From positions 496,001-560,000 of the forward strand of contig CP140033.1 of NCBI GenBank assembly GCA_039830015.1: a stretch of DNA of 64,000 nt. The letters are read 5' to 3'. The DNA is from Buchnera aphidicola (Meitanaphis elongallis) (GTDB lineage: Bacteria > Pseudomonadota > Gammaproteobacteria > Enterobacterales > Enterobacteriaceae). Positions 48,188 through 57,591 of the stretch are shown here, piece by piece. A program made the translations under genes and the position numbers. The notes beneath the pieces are model-generated. The model ran no database searches, was not told the origin of the DNA, and saw only the letters and a list, made by a program, of their open reading frames with translations. The number at the start of each line of letters is the position of its first letter. The first letter of the stretch is position 1.

Positions 48188-48562
48188 TTATGATTTTTGT
48201 TTTTTAACACCATATTTAGAACGACTTTTCTTTCTATCTTTTACACCAGAACAATCTAATGCTCCTCTTACTACATGATAACGAACTCCAGGCAAATCCT
48301 TCACACGACCACCTCTAATCAAAATCACTGAATGCTCCTGCAAATTATGACCTTCACCTCCAATGTAAGAAGTAACTTCAAATCCATTAGTTAAACGAAC
48401 TCTACAAACTTTTCGTAACGCAGAATTAGGTTTTTTTGGAGTAGTAGTATATACTCTAATGCATACGCCTCTTTTTTGAGGGCACTTGTTCAAAGCTGGA
48501 ACATTACTTTTTACAATTTTTCTTAAACGAGGTTTATTAACTAATTGATTAACCGTAGTCAT
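48188..48562 (-). CDS. rpsL: 30S ribosomal protein S12
   Basis: Decoding-site protein of 124 residues as in E. coli. TTPKKPNSALRKVCRVRL and GGRVKDLPGVRYH are present with lysines at the two classic positions where streptomycin resistance arises, so the site is wild type. It heads the str operon, downstream of tusBCD as in E. coli. Confidence 0.98.
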   Translation of the reverse strand: MTTVNQLVNKPRLRKIVKSNVPALNKCPQKRGVCIRVYTTTPKKPNSALRKVCRVRLTNGFEVTSYIGGEGHNLQEHSVILIRGGRVKDLPGVRYHVVRGALDCSGVKDRKKSRSKYGVKKQKS

Positions 48563-48672
48563 TATAAATCCTAATTATTTCGTATTAAAATAAAAATTTA
48601 TACAAAATAAATCTTATATAACTTAAATAAAACTATTTTGCTTTAATAAATAAAATATAACAATGCTTAAAT

Positions 48673-48960
48673 CTACCAGGATATTTGTTTTTCATGTTTT
48701 ATTGTCAAACATACAAACTTTAAATAATCTATAACAACCACTTTATTAGAAATTTTATTTTGGATACCACGTGCACAAATATCTTGCTTTAAAACATGTA
48801 AAACTATTGGAACAGATAACAACCTATTAAGAAAAATATTATTATCTATCGAAATTATTACACCATCTTGCAAAGCAACAATATCATCATTAGATTTTAA
48901 CAGATCTATTAATAGTATCATATTAATTTCAAAAGGAGAACGCATTAAAATATGTAACAT
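48673..48960 (-). CDS. tusB: Sulfur relay protein TusB
   Basis: Subunit of the TusBCD hexamer that passes sulfur from TusA to TusE and MnmA for 2-thiolation of tRNA wobble uridines. It has 95 residues as in E. coli TusB and a DsrH-like fold signature (MLHILMRSP; DGVIISIDN). It is the least conserved of the three, but its place directly after tusC supports the call. Confidence 0.9.
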   Translation of the reverse strand: MLHILMRSPFEINMILLIDLLKSNDDIVALQDGVIISIDNNIFLNRLLSVPIVLHVLKQDICARGIQNKISNKVVVIDYLKFVCLTIKHEKQISW

Positions 48961-48970
48961 ATTCTATTCC

Positions 48971-49330
48971 TCAAAAACTAATGATTAAATTATATTGTTC
49001 TAACTCTTTTCGTATACATATTCTATTAATAATAAAAATATCTAAAAAAAAATCACGTTTACAAAAAAGACCTCTTTCTTTCAATGAATCTTCACAATAA
49101 TAAAACTTATTAATTCCAAAAAATGGCAATATTCCAAATGAAGAAACATGGTCGTGTGATAGAATATAATTCGGTTTTTGGTTTTTTACTAATTGCAACA
49201 CACCATCACCAATAAAAAAAATAGCAATATTTTGATTAATCATAGAAATCGACAAAACAGAATCTAATCCTTCACGACTTAAACTAGTTCCATAAGGTAC
49301 ATGAGAAAAAATAAAAGCTATACTTTTCAT
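48971..49330 (-). CDS. tusC: Sulfur relay protein TusC
   Basis: DsrF-like subunit of TusBCD, 119 residues as in E. coli. The N-terminus KSIAFIFSHVPYGTSLSREGLD and the region FFIGDGVLQL are typical. It lies 10 bases before tusB and 11 after tusD, so all three subunits are co-transcribed. Confidence 0.93.
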   Translation of the reverse strand: MKSIAFIFSHVPYGTSLSREGLDSVLSISMINQNIAIFFIGDGVLQLVKNQKPNYILSHDHVSSFGILPFFGINKFYYCEDSLKERGLFCKRDFFLDIFIINRICIRKELEQYNLIISF

Positions 49331-49341
49331 AAAATTTATTA

Positions 49342-49728
49342 TTAAAATTGTATAACACGATCGCTTTTTTCTATATATCTTGCTAATTCACTAAATCCAG
49401 TTAAATAAAAAGATGATTTCAAACTATCAATATCCTTAAAAAATTTATCGTTTATATTTTTTTTAATAATACCTCTTCTAAATGCCGCACTGATACATAC
49501 GTTTAACTTTACAGAATATGTACAATGTAAGCTTACCCATTTTTCAGTTAAATTACATTCACCAGAAGGAAATGAAATCAATTTGTTAGCATTCAATACC
49601 CCATCAAAATGAAAAAAAATACTTAATAACTTATTTTTACTAGCTATAATAGCGCAAGAAAATAAAAAAGCAGTAGTAGCATTCTGAGTACCATAAGGAG
49701 GACCAGTTACTAATAATGTATAATTCAT
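49342..49728 (-). CDS. tusD: Sulfur relay protein TusD
   Basis: DsrE-like subunit that carries the persulfide. The active cysteine C78 is present in LNVCISAAFRRG, at the same residue number as in E. coli, and the protein has the same length (128). It is first gene of tusDCB, placed upstream of rpsL as in E. coli. TusA, TusE and MnmA are expected elsewhere. Confidence 0.95.
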   Translation of the reverse strand: MNYTLLVTGPPYGTQNATTAFLFSCAIIASKNKLLSIFFHFDGVLNANKLISFPSGECNLTEKWVSLHCTYSVKLNVCISAAFRRGIIKKNINDKFFKDIDSLKSSFYLTGFSELARYIEKSDRVIQF

Positions 49729-49796
49729 ACTATCTCTTATTTATAAAATTTAAAATACAATAACTTATATATACCAATATAACATCTTATTTTCTA

Positions 49797-50564
49797 TTAT
49801 AAATTAGGCTTTATATTAATTAATTCTATGTCAAATATTAAAGTAGAATTTCCTGGTATTCCAGGTACTCCTTTCTCTCCATATGCCAAAGACGGAGGAA
49901 TTACTAATCTAATTCTCCCTCCCTTTTTTATATATGTTAATCCTTCTTGCCAACCCAATATTACACTGTTTAAAGGAAACGATAAAGGTTTTCTATTTTT
50001 ATAAGAATTATCAAATTCACTACCATTAACCAATGATCCAATATAATTTACAGTAACAATATCATCTTTTTTTGGATATGATCCTTTACCTTCTTTCTCT
50101 ATAAAAAAAACCAAACCTGTACTCGAACGCTTTACGTTTTTTTTCATTAAAACTTTTTCAATATATTTTTCTCCCTGAATAGCATTTATTTTTACTTCCT
50201 TAATTGCCATATCTTTTTCTAATTTTAACAATCTTTTTTCTAATTGATTCAATATTTGAGAAATTTTACTAGTAGACAATTTAGAATTAAAAAAAATTAC
50301 ATCCTTAATACCTAACAATAAAATATTTTTATTCAAGAATACTCCTAATCTTTTCTGATCTATAAAAAAATTATTTATATACTTTCCTAAAGACGCTCCT
50401 AATGCATAAGATGACTGATCATTATCATTTTTAAAATTTTTATCAATAGATATACTGGAGCGGGGCGAAACTAAGTTAGAATCTACTGATTTTGAAAACA
50501 CTATAGAAGGTAAACAAAAAATAATTATTACTATTGCTATTCCTCTTAATAAAAACAGGGGCAT
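49797..50564 (-). CDS. fkpA: Periplasmic peptidyl-prolyl isomerase FkpA
   Basis: FKBP-type isomerase and chaperone of the periplasm. A signal peptide (about 1-24, cleavage near VFSKS) is followed by a helical dimerisation domain and a C-terminal FKBP domain (about 140-255). The FKBP pocket is complete: VTVNYIGSLVNGSEFDNSY, VILGWQEGL, IPPSLAYG and STLIFDIEL. Length is 255 (E. coli 270). GGAG precedes the ATG. It contrasts with the degraded isomerase domains of Tig and PpiD in this window. Confidence 0.96.
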   Translation of the reverse strand: MPLFLLRGIAIVIIIFCLPSIVFSKSVDSNLVSPRSSISIDKNFKNDNDQSSYALGASLGKYINNFFIDQKRLGVFLNKNILLLGIKDVIFFNSKLSTSKISQILNQLEKRLLKLEKDMAIKEVKINAIQGEKYIEKVLMKKNVKRSSTGLVFFIEKEGKGSYPKKDDIVTVNYIGSLVNGSEFDNSYKNRKPLSFPLNSVILGWQEGLTYIKKGGRIRLVIPPSLAYGEKGVPGIPGNSTLIFDIELINIKPNL

Positions 50565-51105
50565 TATATCTCCAAAATAAAAAATGTCGTTTCAATAATA
50601 ATTTATTACTATTTTAAAAATCAATTTTACAAAATTACTACAAAAAATTTAAAACACAACTTATCACGAACTAATATTCCAAAAATATAACATATTAAAT
50701 ACTAATAGATAAATCATTGCTATGTGATCCCTAAATAGCTAAATATATAATCTAAATTTTTAAAAAATTTCAATAATAAAATTAATATTAATTTATTAAA
50801 ACTAATAATTATAAACAATAAATAAAATATTTGTAATAACATATGTTTTAAAATACTAAAATTCTACTCAATACTTATCTAACATTTGATTTTAGTAACT
50901 TATCCTAATAAATATATTTAAGAAAATTACACACTCATATTAAGAACATTATTCATTAACAACTAAGTGATATAAATCAACATGAAAAGTTGTCAAAAAT
51001 GTATACATGCTACTATACTTGTTAACGTGCAAAAACAAACATTGTTATCATTAAATTATATATAAAACTTATTAATAAATTTTACATTATACAAGGTCTA
51101 AAATA
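50565..51105. other. Divergent spacer between fkpA and tsgA
   Basis: A 541-base AT-rich region with no supported gene. It should hold the promoters of fkpA (minus) and tsgA (plus); only the latter has a good candidate, listed separately. No remnant of the genes that lie here in E. coli could be recognised. Confidence 0.5.
50990..51019 (+). promoter_or_regulatory. Candidate tsgA promoter
   Basis: TTGTCA (50990-50995) and TATACT (51014-51019) with an 18-base spacer, 86 bases before the tsgA start. Both hexamers match the sigma-70 consensus at five of six positions or nearly so. Confidence 0.5.
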
Positions 51106-52248
51106 ATGGAAAAAAATCTTATTGGACTTACTTGTATTAGTTTTTGTTCCTACGCCTTAACAGGAGCATTAATCATTGTTACTGGCATAATTTTAGGCAA
51201 TGTATCTGAATATTTTGATGTACCTATCACTAATATGAGTAATACTTTTACTTTCCTAAATGCCGGAATTTTAATTTCTATTTTTTTAAATTCATGGTTA
51301 ATAAATGTCATTACATTAAAAAAACAATTAATAGCCGGATTTATACTCACAATAACAGCCATATGGATACTAATATTCCATCATACGCTTACATCATTCT
51401 CCATAGGAATATTTATGTTTGGTATAGTTAGCGGAGTTACTATGTCTATAGGTACTTTTCTAATTACTCATTTATACAAAGAGAACAACAGAGCTTCTAT
51501 ATTATTACTAACCGATTCATGTTTTAGCATGTCAGGTATTATTTTTCCAATAATTGCAACATATCTACTTTCCAATCATATTACATGGTACTGGATCTAT
51601 CCTTTAATAAGCATATTTTACCTAATTATATTTGTATTGACTTTAAACCTAAAGTTTCCCATCTTAAATTTACAAACTATAAAAAATAAAAAAATAGAAC
51701 CATGGAACATGTCTATTTTTTACTTATCAATGTCGGCATTATTATACATATTAGGACAACTAAGCTTTATTTCATGGATTCCAGAATACGTTACAAAATC
51801 TATTAACTTAAATATCACCCAAGCTGGAAGATTAGTAAGCAATTTTTGGATGTCATATATGATAGGAATGTGGATCTTCAGTTTTGTATTAAAATATTTT
51901 AATACAAAAAATATAATTATATATCTAACAGGAATATCCACATTATTAATATACATATTTAACAATGTTTACAATTATACATTATTACGACTAATTATAA
52001 TCTTAATAGGTTTCTTTTCTAGTGCTATTTATACTATTATAATTACGTTAGCATCTCAACAAACTAAAGTACCTTCTCCAAAAGTAATTAATTTCATTTT
52101 AACTAGCGGAACAATAGGCACATTACTAACCTTTATAGTTACTGGCCCCATCGTTAAAAATTATGGATCTATCTCAGCTTTGATTACATCTAACATATTA
52201 TATGGACTAGTATGTATAATATCTATATTACTCAATATTAAAAAATAA
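51106..52248 (+). CDS. tsgA: TsgA-like major facilitator transporter
   Basis: Inner-membrane MFS protein with about twelve predicted helices over 380 residues (E. coli TsgA 393). The start MEKNLIGLTCISFCSYALTGA and SGVTMSIGTFL resemble TsgA (YhfC). Its substrate is unknown in any organism. AAGG precedes the ATG. It converges on trpS with only five bases between the stops. Carrier genes are few in such reduced genomes, so retention suggests a needed host-symbiont flux. Confidence 0.88.
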   Translation: MEKNLIGLTCISFCSYALTGALIIVTGIILGNVSEYFDVPITNMSNTFTFLNAGILISIFLNSWLINVITLKKQLIAGFILTITAIWILIFHHTLTSFSIGIFMFGIVSGVTMSIGTFLITHLYKENNRASILLLTDSCFSMSGIIFPIIATYLLSNHITWYWIYPLISIFYLIIFVLTLNLKFPILNLQTIKNKKIEPWNMSIFYLSMSALLYILGQLSFISWIPEYVTKSINLNITQAGRLVSNFWMSYMIGMWIFSFVLKYFNTKNIIIYLTGISTLLIYIFNNVYNYTLLRLIIILIGFFSSAIYTIIITLASQQTKVPSPKVINFILTSGTIGTLLTFIVTGPIVKNYGSISALITSNILYGLVCIISILLNIKK

Positions 52249-52253
52249 AAATA

Positions 52254-53255
52254 CTAAATAAATCCTATTACCTCTTTTACTTTTTTTAACAATTTATTTG
52301 CTTTAGTACGCGCTCTAGATGCACCATAATATAATATTTTTTTCAAATAATCTTCATGTTTTCTATAATAAAAATAAGAAGACTGTATTTTACTCATTAC
52401 ATCAGATATAACTTCAATTATATCTGATTTAAAACACATATATGACTTTCCATAAAATTCTTTCTCTAAATCGGAAATTTTTTTGTCTGTCAAACTAGAA
52501 AAAATGTTTAACAAATTTGATATTCCTTTTTTATTAACTATGTCATAATGAATACTAGGAGGATTATTCGAATCAGTAATAGCTAACTTAATTTTTTTAG
52601 ATACACTTTTAATATTTTCTAATAAAAAAATGACATTATTACTATTAAGATCAGATTTAGACATTTTTCTATTTGGATCTAATAATGATAAAATGTTAGA
52701 ACCATTTTTTACTATATATTTAGCAGGAATAGTAAATATATCACCATAACATGAATTAAATCGATATGCAATTTTACAAACCAATTCCAAATGTTGAATT
52801 TGATCACATCCAATAGGAACAATATTAGTATTATATAGCAAAATGTCAGATGCCATTAAAACAGGATAGTTTAATAATCCAGCGTTTATGTTTTTAACAT
52901 TTTGTAAAGACTTACTCTTAAATTGTGTCATTCTAGACAATTCTCCATAATAAGTATGACACGTAAGTAACCAATACAACTGAGAATGATGATGAACATG
53001 TGATTGAAGAAAAACAATACTTTTATATGGATCAATACCACAAGCTAAATATAAAGCTACTGTATCTAATATATTCCTTTTCAGTTCTACAGATGAATGA
53101 CGCACAGTAATAGAATGCAAGTCAGCAATACAATAAAAACATACATAACTATCTTGCATTTTTTTCCATTGACGTATTACACCAATATAATTTCCAATAG
53201 TTAACTGCCCAGAAGGTTGTATAGCGCTAAACAAAATCTTTTTAATATTGTTCAC
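52254..53255 (-). CDS. trpS: Tryptophanyl-tRNA synthetase
   Basis: Class I synthetase charging tRNA-Trp. The HIGH-equivalent is TIGN in PSGQLTIGNY (14-23); KMSKS is at 197-201. Length is 333 (E. coli 334). The start is GTG (53255). In E. coli gph separates trpS from rpe; here it is missing and the gap is 66 bases. Confidence 0.97.
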   Translation of the reverse strand: MNNIKKILFSAIQPSGQLTIGNYIGVIRQWKKMQDSYVCFYCIADLHSITVRHSSVELKRNILDTVALYLACGIDPYKSIVFLQSHVHHHSQLYWLLTCHTYYGELSRMTQFKSKSLQNVKNINAGLLNYPVLMASDILLYNTNIVPIGCDQIQHLELVCKIAYRFNSCYGDIFTIPAKYIVKNGSNILSLLDPNRKMSKSDLNSNNVIFLLENIKSVSKKIKLAITDSNNPPSIHYDIVNKKGISNLLNIFSSLTDKKISDLEKEFYGKSYMCFKSDIIEVISDVMSKIQSSYFYYRKHEDYLKKILYYGASRARTKANKLLKKVKEVIGFI

Positions 53256-53321
53256 TATTTCGTTCCATAAATAAAAACATTAGAAATTTATAAATCCAAA
53301 TATTTTAATTTTATATTGTTT

Positions 53322-53984
53322 TCAATTAAGTATACGACGCATATCTTCAATAGTCTTTTTATAGTTTTTTGATAAAAAAATAGATGAACCTATTACAAAA
53401 ATATCCACTCCACAAGATGCTACTTTTTTAAAGTTCTTTAAATTTATTCCTCCATCCACTTCTAATAAAATATTTAAGCGACTATCATCTATCAATTTTC
53501 GTGCTTGTAATAATTTTTTATACATAGTAGGTATAAATTGCTGTCCTGAAAATCCAGGATTAACAGACATTAATAAAATTATATCTAATTTGTCCATTAC
53601 ATGTTCTAAAATGTTTAAAGTAGTTGCAGGATTAATACCTAATCCAACTTTACAACCACAATTTTTAATTAGATTTAAAGAACGATCTAAATGATTAGTT
53701 GACTCAGGATGAATAGTAATAAAATTAGCTCCTGCTTCAGAAAATTTAACTATTAAATCATCTACTGGAGCAACCATAAGATGGACATCAATCACTGAAG
53801 TAATACCATAGTTTCTAATAGATTTTAGTACCATAGGTCCAAAAGTTAAGTTAGGAACATAATGATTATCCATAACATCAAAATGGATAATATCTCCTCC
53901 TGCTTCTAATACATTTTTAATATCCTCTCCTAATCGTGCAAAATTTGCAGATAAAATAGAAGGTGCTAACCAAAAAGATTTCAT
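53322..53984 (-). CDS. rpe: Ribulose-phosphate 3-epimerase
   Basis: Interconverts ribulose-5-P and xylulose-5-P in the pentose phosphate pathway, feeding erythrose-4-P to the shikimate pathway. The metal-binding motifs are HFDVMDNHYVPNLTFGP, DVHLMV and EVDGGI. Length is 220 (E. coli 225). The start is MKSFWLAPSILSANF, as in E. coli. dam and damX, between rpe and aroB in E. coli, are absent. Confidence 0.97.
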   Translation of the reverse strand: MKSFWLAPSILSANFARLGEDIKNVLEAGGDIIHFDVMDNHYVPNLTFGPMVLKSIRNYGITSVIDVHLMVAPVDDLIVKFSEAGANFITIHPESTNHLDRSLNLIKNCGCKVGLGINPATTLNILEHVMDKLDIILLMSVNPGFSGQQFIPTMYKKLLQARKLIDDSRLNILLEVDGGINLKNFKKVASCGVDIFVIGSSIFLSKNYKKTIEDMRRILN

Positions 53985-54175
53985 TATTTTTCCTACTAGT
54001 TCTTATCATACCTGATCAAAATAATCGTTATATCATTAAATTTAACATACAAAACTAAAATAATAATATAAAAGAACAAAATACTATTTCAAAATTATAT
54101 TGATATACATACAATTTTTTTAAATATATCTATTATGTACATTAACATGAAATAACTAGATCTAACATTGCTACC

Positions 54176-55258
54176 CTATAAACAACTACTAATCACAGAC
54201 ATTAGTACATCTTTTTCTACATTAGAATAAATCATGGCCTTTCCTATAGCCGTAGGTAATACCAACCTTATAATCCCCGAAATAACTTTTTTATCTCTTA
54301 AAAATTTTTCGTAATAAGAACTAACAACCATACTTTTAGGACATTTCGTAGGCAAACCTACCTTATTTAACAAATTGATAATTCTATCTCTTTCAAACAC
54401 ACTTAACAAACCTAATAATACAGAAGTTTCAGAAGCCATAACTATTCCAACTGATACCGCTTCTCCATGTAACCATGTCCCATATCCTAAATGAGCTTCA
54501 ATTGCATGACCATATGTATGCCCAAGATTTAATAGAGCTCTGAAACCATTTTCTCTCTCATCCTGTTCTACAATTATTTTTTTAATTTCACAACATTTTC
54601 GAACACAATAAGACATTGCTATTGGATCTAACTTTAAAACATAATTAATATTTTCATCTAACCAATCAAAAAAAGCATGATCAAAAATAATAGCATACTT
54701 TATCACTTCCGCCATACCAGATATTAATTGATTTTTAGGCAATGTAGATAAACAATCTAAATTTATAATCACCGAAGTAGGTTGCCAAAATGAACCAATC
54801 ATATTTTTTCCAAGAACATGATTAATAGACGTTTTACCACCAATAGAAGCATCTACTTGAGATAACAATGTAGTAGGAACTTGTATAAATCTAACTCCAC
54901 GTTGATATATTGAAGCTACAAAACCTGATATATCACCAATAACTCCACCACCTAATGCTATTACAGTAGTATCTCTTCCATGCAAATTTTTAAGCAATTC
55001 TGATATAATATATTCCATTGAACCTACATTTTTAGTAGCTTCTCCATCAGGTAAGACAACACAATCTATTTTAATACCAAGTTTCTTTAAATGAAAATAA
55101 ACACTATTCTTCCAAATATTAGCTACTATATTATTAGTAACTAACATAACTTGATCACCAGAACGCAGTGGAGAAAAAATATTTTCTGTATCAAATATAG
55201 CCGATCCAATATTAATGCAATACGTTCTACTTCCTAAAAAGACTTCTAATTTATCCAA
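54176..55258 (-). CDS. aroB: 3-dehydroquinate synthase
   Basis: Second step of the shikimate pathway, cyclising DAHP with NAD and a divalent metal. Visible are LPDGEATKN, the NAD-binding ALGGGVIGDISGFVAS, FIQVPTTLLSQVDASIGGKT, metal ligands in NLGHTYGHAIEA and GTWLHGEAVS. Length is 360 (E. coli 362). The start is TTG at 55258; no in-frame ATG fits. It lies 43 bases after aroK as in E. coli. Confidence 0.97.
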   Translation of the reverse strand: MDKLEVFLGSRTYCINIGSAIFDTENIFSPLRSGDQVMLVTNNIVANIWKNSVYFHLKKLGIKIDCVVLPDGEATKNVGSMEYIISELLKNLHGRDTTVIALGGGVIGDISGFVASIYQRGVRFIQVPTTLLSQVDASIGGKTSINHVLGKNMIGSFWQPTSVIINLDCLSTLPKNQLISGMAEVIKYAIIFDHAFFDWLDENINYVLKLDPIAMSYCVRKCCEIKKIIVEQDERENGFRALLNLGHTYGHAIEAHLGYGTWLHGEAVSVGIVMASETSVLLGLLSVFERDRIINLLNKVGLPTKCPKSMVVSSYYEKFLRDKKVISGIIRLVLPTAIGKAMIYSNVEKDVLMSVISSCL

Positions 55259-55301
55259 AATTAATACATCCCAAAGTATTTTAAATAATGAAATTTAAGA
55301 A

Positions 55302-55826
55302 CTAATTTTTATTCAATAAATGAATGATATGAAATACTACTGCCTTAATACTTTTTTCATTCATTGAAACAACGATATCTGCTATTTCTCTATATAAAGG
55401 ATTCCTTTCAATAGCTAACGATTCTAAAACAGCTTGTGTTGGTTTATCTTTAACTTGTAATAAAGGTCTTTTTTTATCCTTTTTAGTCCTAATTAATTGT
55501 TTTTCTATAGTGGTTTCTAAATATACTACAATTCCACGAGACGACAACTTATTTCTAGTTTCTTTTAACTTAATAGAACCACCACCCGTAGCTAATACAA
55601 TTCCATGTCTACTAGTCAACTCACTAATTATTTTTTGTTCGCGCTCTCTAAATTTTACTTCACCTTCTACATCAAACACCCAGCTGATATCAACACCAGT
55701 TCTTTTTTCAATTTCTTGATCAGAATCATAAAATTCCATGTTTAATTGTTGAGCTAACTGACGACCAATAGTACTTTTTCCAGCACCCATCGGTCCAATT
55801 AAAAAGATGTTTCGTTTTTCTGCCAT
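55302..55826 (-). CDS. aroK: Shikimate kinase I
   Basis: Phosphorylates shikimate. Walker A is GPMGAGKST, the shikimate-binding DSD motif is in FYDSDQEIE, GEVKFRERE and LATGGGSI are present, and the lid arginine lies in KKRPLLQ. Length is 174 (E. coli 173). It is upstream of aroB in the same direction, so two consecutive-pathway genes are co-transcribed. Confidence 0.97.
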   Translation of the reverse strand: MAEKRNIFLIGPMGAGKSTIGRQLAQQLNMEFYDSDQEIEKRTGVDISWVFDVEGEVKFREREQKIISELTSRHGIVLATGGGSIKLKETRNKLSSRGIVVYLETTIEKQLIRTKKDKKRPLLQVKDKPTQAVLESLAIERNPLYREIADIVVSMNEKSIKAVVFHIIHLLNKN

Positions 55827-56658
55827 TTTTTTATATCATTAAAATTAATATGTTAGCGATAATCATACACAGTTTTCACATAAACTGGCAGGAGATAAAA
55901 TCATTAAGATAAATTGACAGTTAAAAAAACTTAAAATTAAATTCTAAACATACTATTTATTTGAAAAATAGTACTAATTCAAATTAAACTTAATGCTTCA
56001 TAAAATTTCTACTAGTTATCTTTAAATAATGCTAAAAAATAAGTAATTCATTATACATAATATAAAGTTACACAAATTAAGCGTATAAAATAAATGTCTA
56101 TCAAAATAGATATCAACAATTATTTACATGAAAACTTTTATAAAACTAAAAATCTTTATACTACTTAAATATTAACTACATAAATTAAGCTATATCCATT
56201 ATATATGTAAAACATAACACATAATTTAATGATTCTAAAGTTTAAAAATATCTAAGACAACGATATTTTAACCTAAATATTATACTACTAAAGTAATTAT
56301 ATCCTAAATATAAAACAAAAAATTTTGTTTTAATAAAAAATTTGAAACTCTTACTTAATACTTTTAAACTAACATAATATAAAAAATTTATACTTACTTT
56401 TATACTTCGATATTTATTACAAAAATAAAAAATATGTAAATACATATATAACAATATTAACATCATTAATCACACTTATTCACACATTCTAAAATCTTAT
56501 AAATTAACAAATGTCATACATATATACTCTAATTTTATAAGTTATTGCATGAAAAAATCAACTTAAAACGTTTTATTTTTATAACATTTATCGTATACTT
56601 ATACCAATTTATAAAAAATTCATATATAACTTTAAAATAGTATAAAATTATATATTTT
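55827..56658. other. Gene-free stretch between aroK and tRNA-Ser
   Basis: An 832-base region of very high A/T content. The only open frame of note (74 codons, minus strand, within 56242-56466) has low-complexity composition and no family resemblance, so I do not call it. The promoters of aroK and tRNA-Ser must lie here. Probably the residue of deleted genes. Confidence 0.5.
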
Positions 56659-56745
56659 GGTGAGATGTCCGAGAGGATTAAGGAGCACGCTTGGAAAGCG
56701 TGTATACAAAAACATGTATCAAGGGTTCGAATCCCTTTCTCACCA
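56659..56745 (+). tRNA. tRNA-Ser(GGA)
   Basis: A long-variable-arm tRNA of 87 bases. The acceptor is GGTGAGA/TCTCACC, the anticodon loop CTTGGAAAG gives GGA, the variable arm folds from GTATACAAAAACATGTATC, and the T-arm reads GGGTTCGAATCCC. The discriminator is A and CCA is not encoded. It reads UCC and UCU serine codons. Confidence 0.97.
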
Positions 56746-56829
56746 CAAAGATTACTCTATAACAGTAATGAATTTAAATTAAAAACAATAATATATATTT
56801 TAATATCTAACTAAGATCATATCTCAGTG

Positions 56830-57540
56830 TCAATCTAACATAGTTGAATCTAAGGAAATACGTATCATATTATCTAAACTAGACTCTCTATCTTTAGAAC
56901 TGATTCTACTTTTTTTTAAAATATGATCAGATACTGTACAAATTGATGCAGATTTTATTCCAAATTCTGCAGATATACTATATAATCCTGCAGTTTCCAT
57001 ATCTATCCCAAGAATATTAAATCGTTTAACAATTTTTAAAATATCGTCGTCATTATGATAAAACAAATCTGTCGTAAATAAGTTTCCTACATTTATATGA
57101 AAACCCAAATTTTTAGAAGCTAAAACTAAATTACACACTAAATCAAAACTTGCAACAGCTGCAAAATCATTATCTTTAAACTTTAACCTATTTGTTTTAG
57201 AATCAGTAGAAGCACCTAAACAAACAATAAGATCACTAAGATTTATATCTTTGCAAACAGTTCCACAAGTACCAATACGAATAATTTTTTGAACATGATA
57301 TTTTGTAATTAACTCTTGTACATAAATCAAACATGAAGGTATTCCAATACCATGCCCCATTACAGAAATTCGTTTACCCCTATAATTTCCAGTAAATCCC
57401 AACATAGAACGAACATTAGTTACTTCTATCACGTTATCTAAATAATTTTTTGCAATATACTTTGCTCGAATAGGGTCGCCAGGCATAAGAACAAAATCAG
57501 AAAAATCCCCTTTTTTTGCATTAATATGAGGAGTTGTCAT
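56830..57540 (-). CDS. deoD: Purine nucleoside phosphorylase DeoD-type
   Basis: Phosphorolysis of purine (deoxy)nucleosides. MTTPHINAKKGDF, PGDPIRAKYIA, GHGIGIPS and CTVSDHI with the catalytic aspartate are conserved, with a downstream arginine in KDRESS. Length is 236 (E. coli 239). Substitutions in the site: the phosphate-loop serine of GSCG is threonine (GTCG), and VEMEAAG reads IDMETAG. It lies 51 bases after deoB; the E. coli deo order is kept but deoC and deoA are not present. Confidence 0.96.
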   Translation of the reverse strand: MTTPHINAKKGDFSDFVLMPGDPIRAKYIAKNYLDNVIEVTNVRSMLGFTGNYRGKRISVMGHGIGIPSCLIYVQELITKYHVQKIIRIGTCGTVCKDINLSDLIVCLGASTDSKTNRLKFKDNDFAAVASFDLVCNLVLASKNLGFHINVGNLFTTDLFYHNDDDILKIVKRFNILGIDMETAGLYSISAEFGIKSASICTVSDHILKKSRISSKDRESSLDNMIRISLDSTMLD

Positions 57541-57591
57541 TACTTTTCCTACTTTTCTAATGAAGTTATAATAATAATAATTATGAAAATC

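Noticed and set aside
56242..56466. 74-codon open frame on the minus strand
   Set aside because: Low-complexity Phe/Tyr/Lys/Ile-rich sequence in A/T-rich spacer, with no ribosome site or family resemblance.
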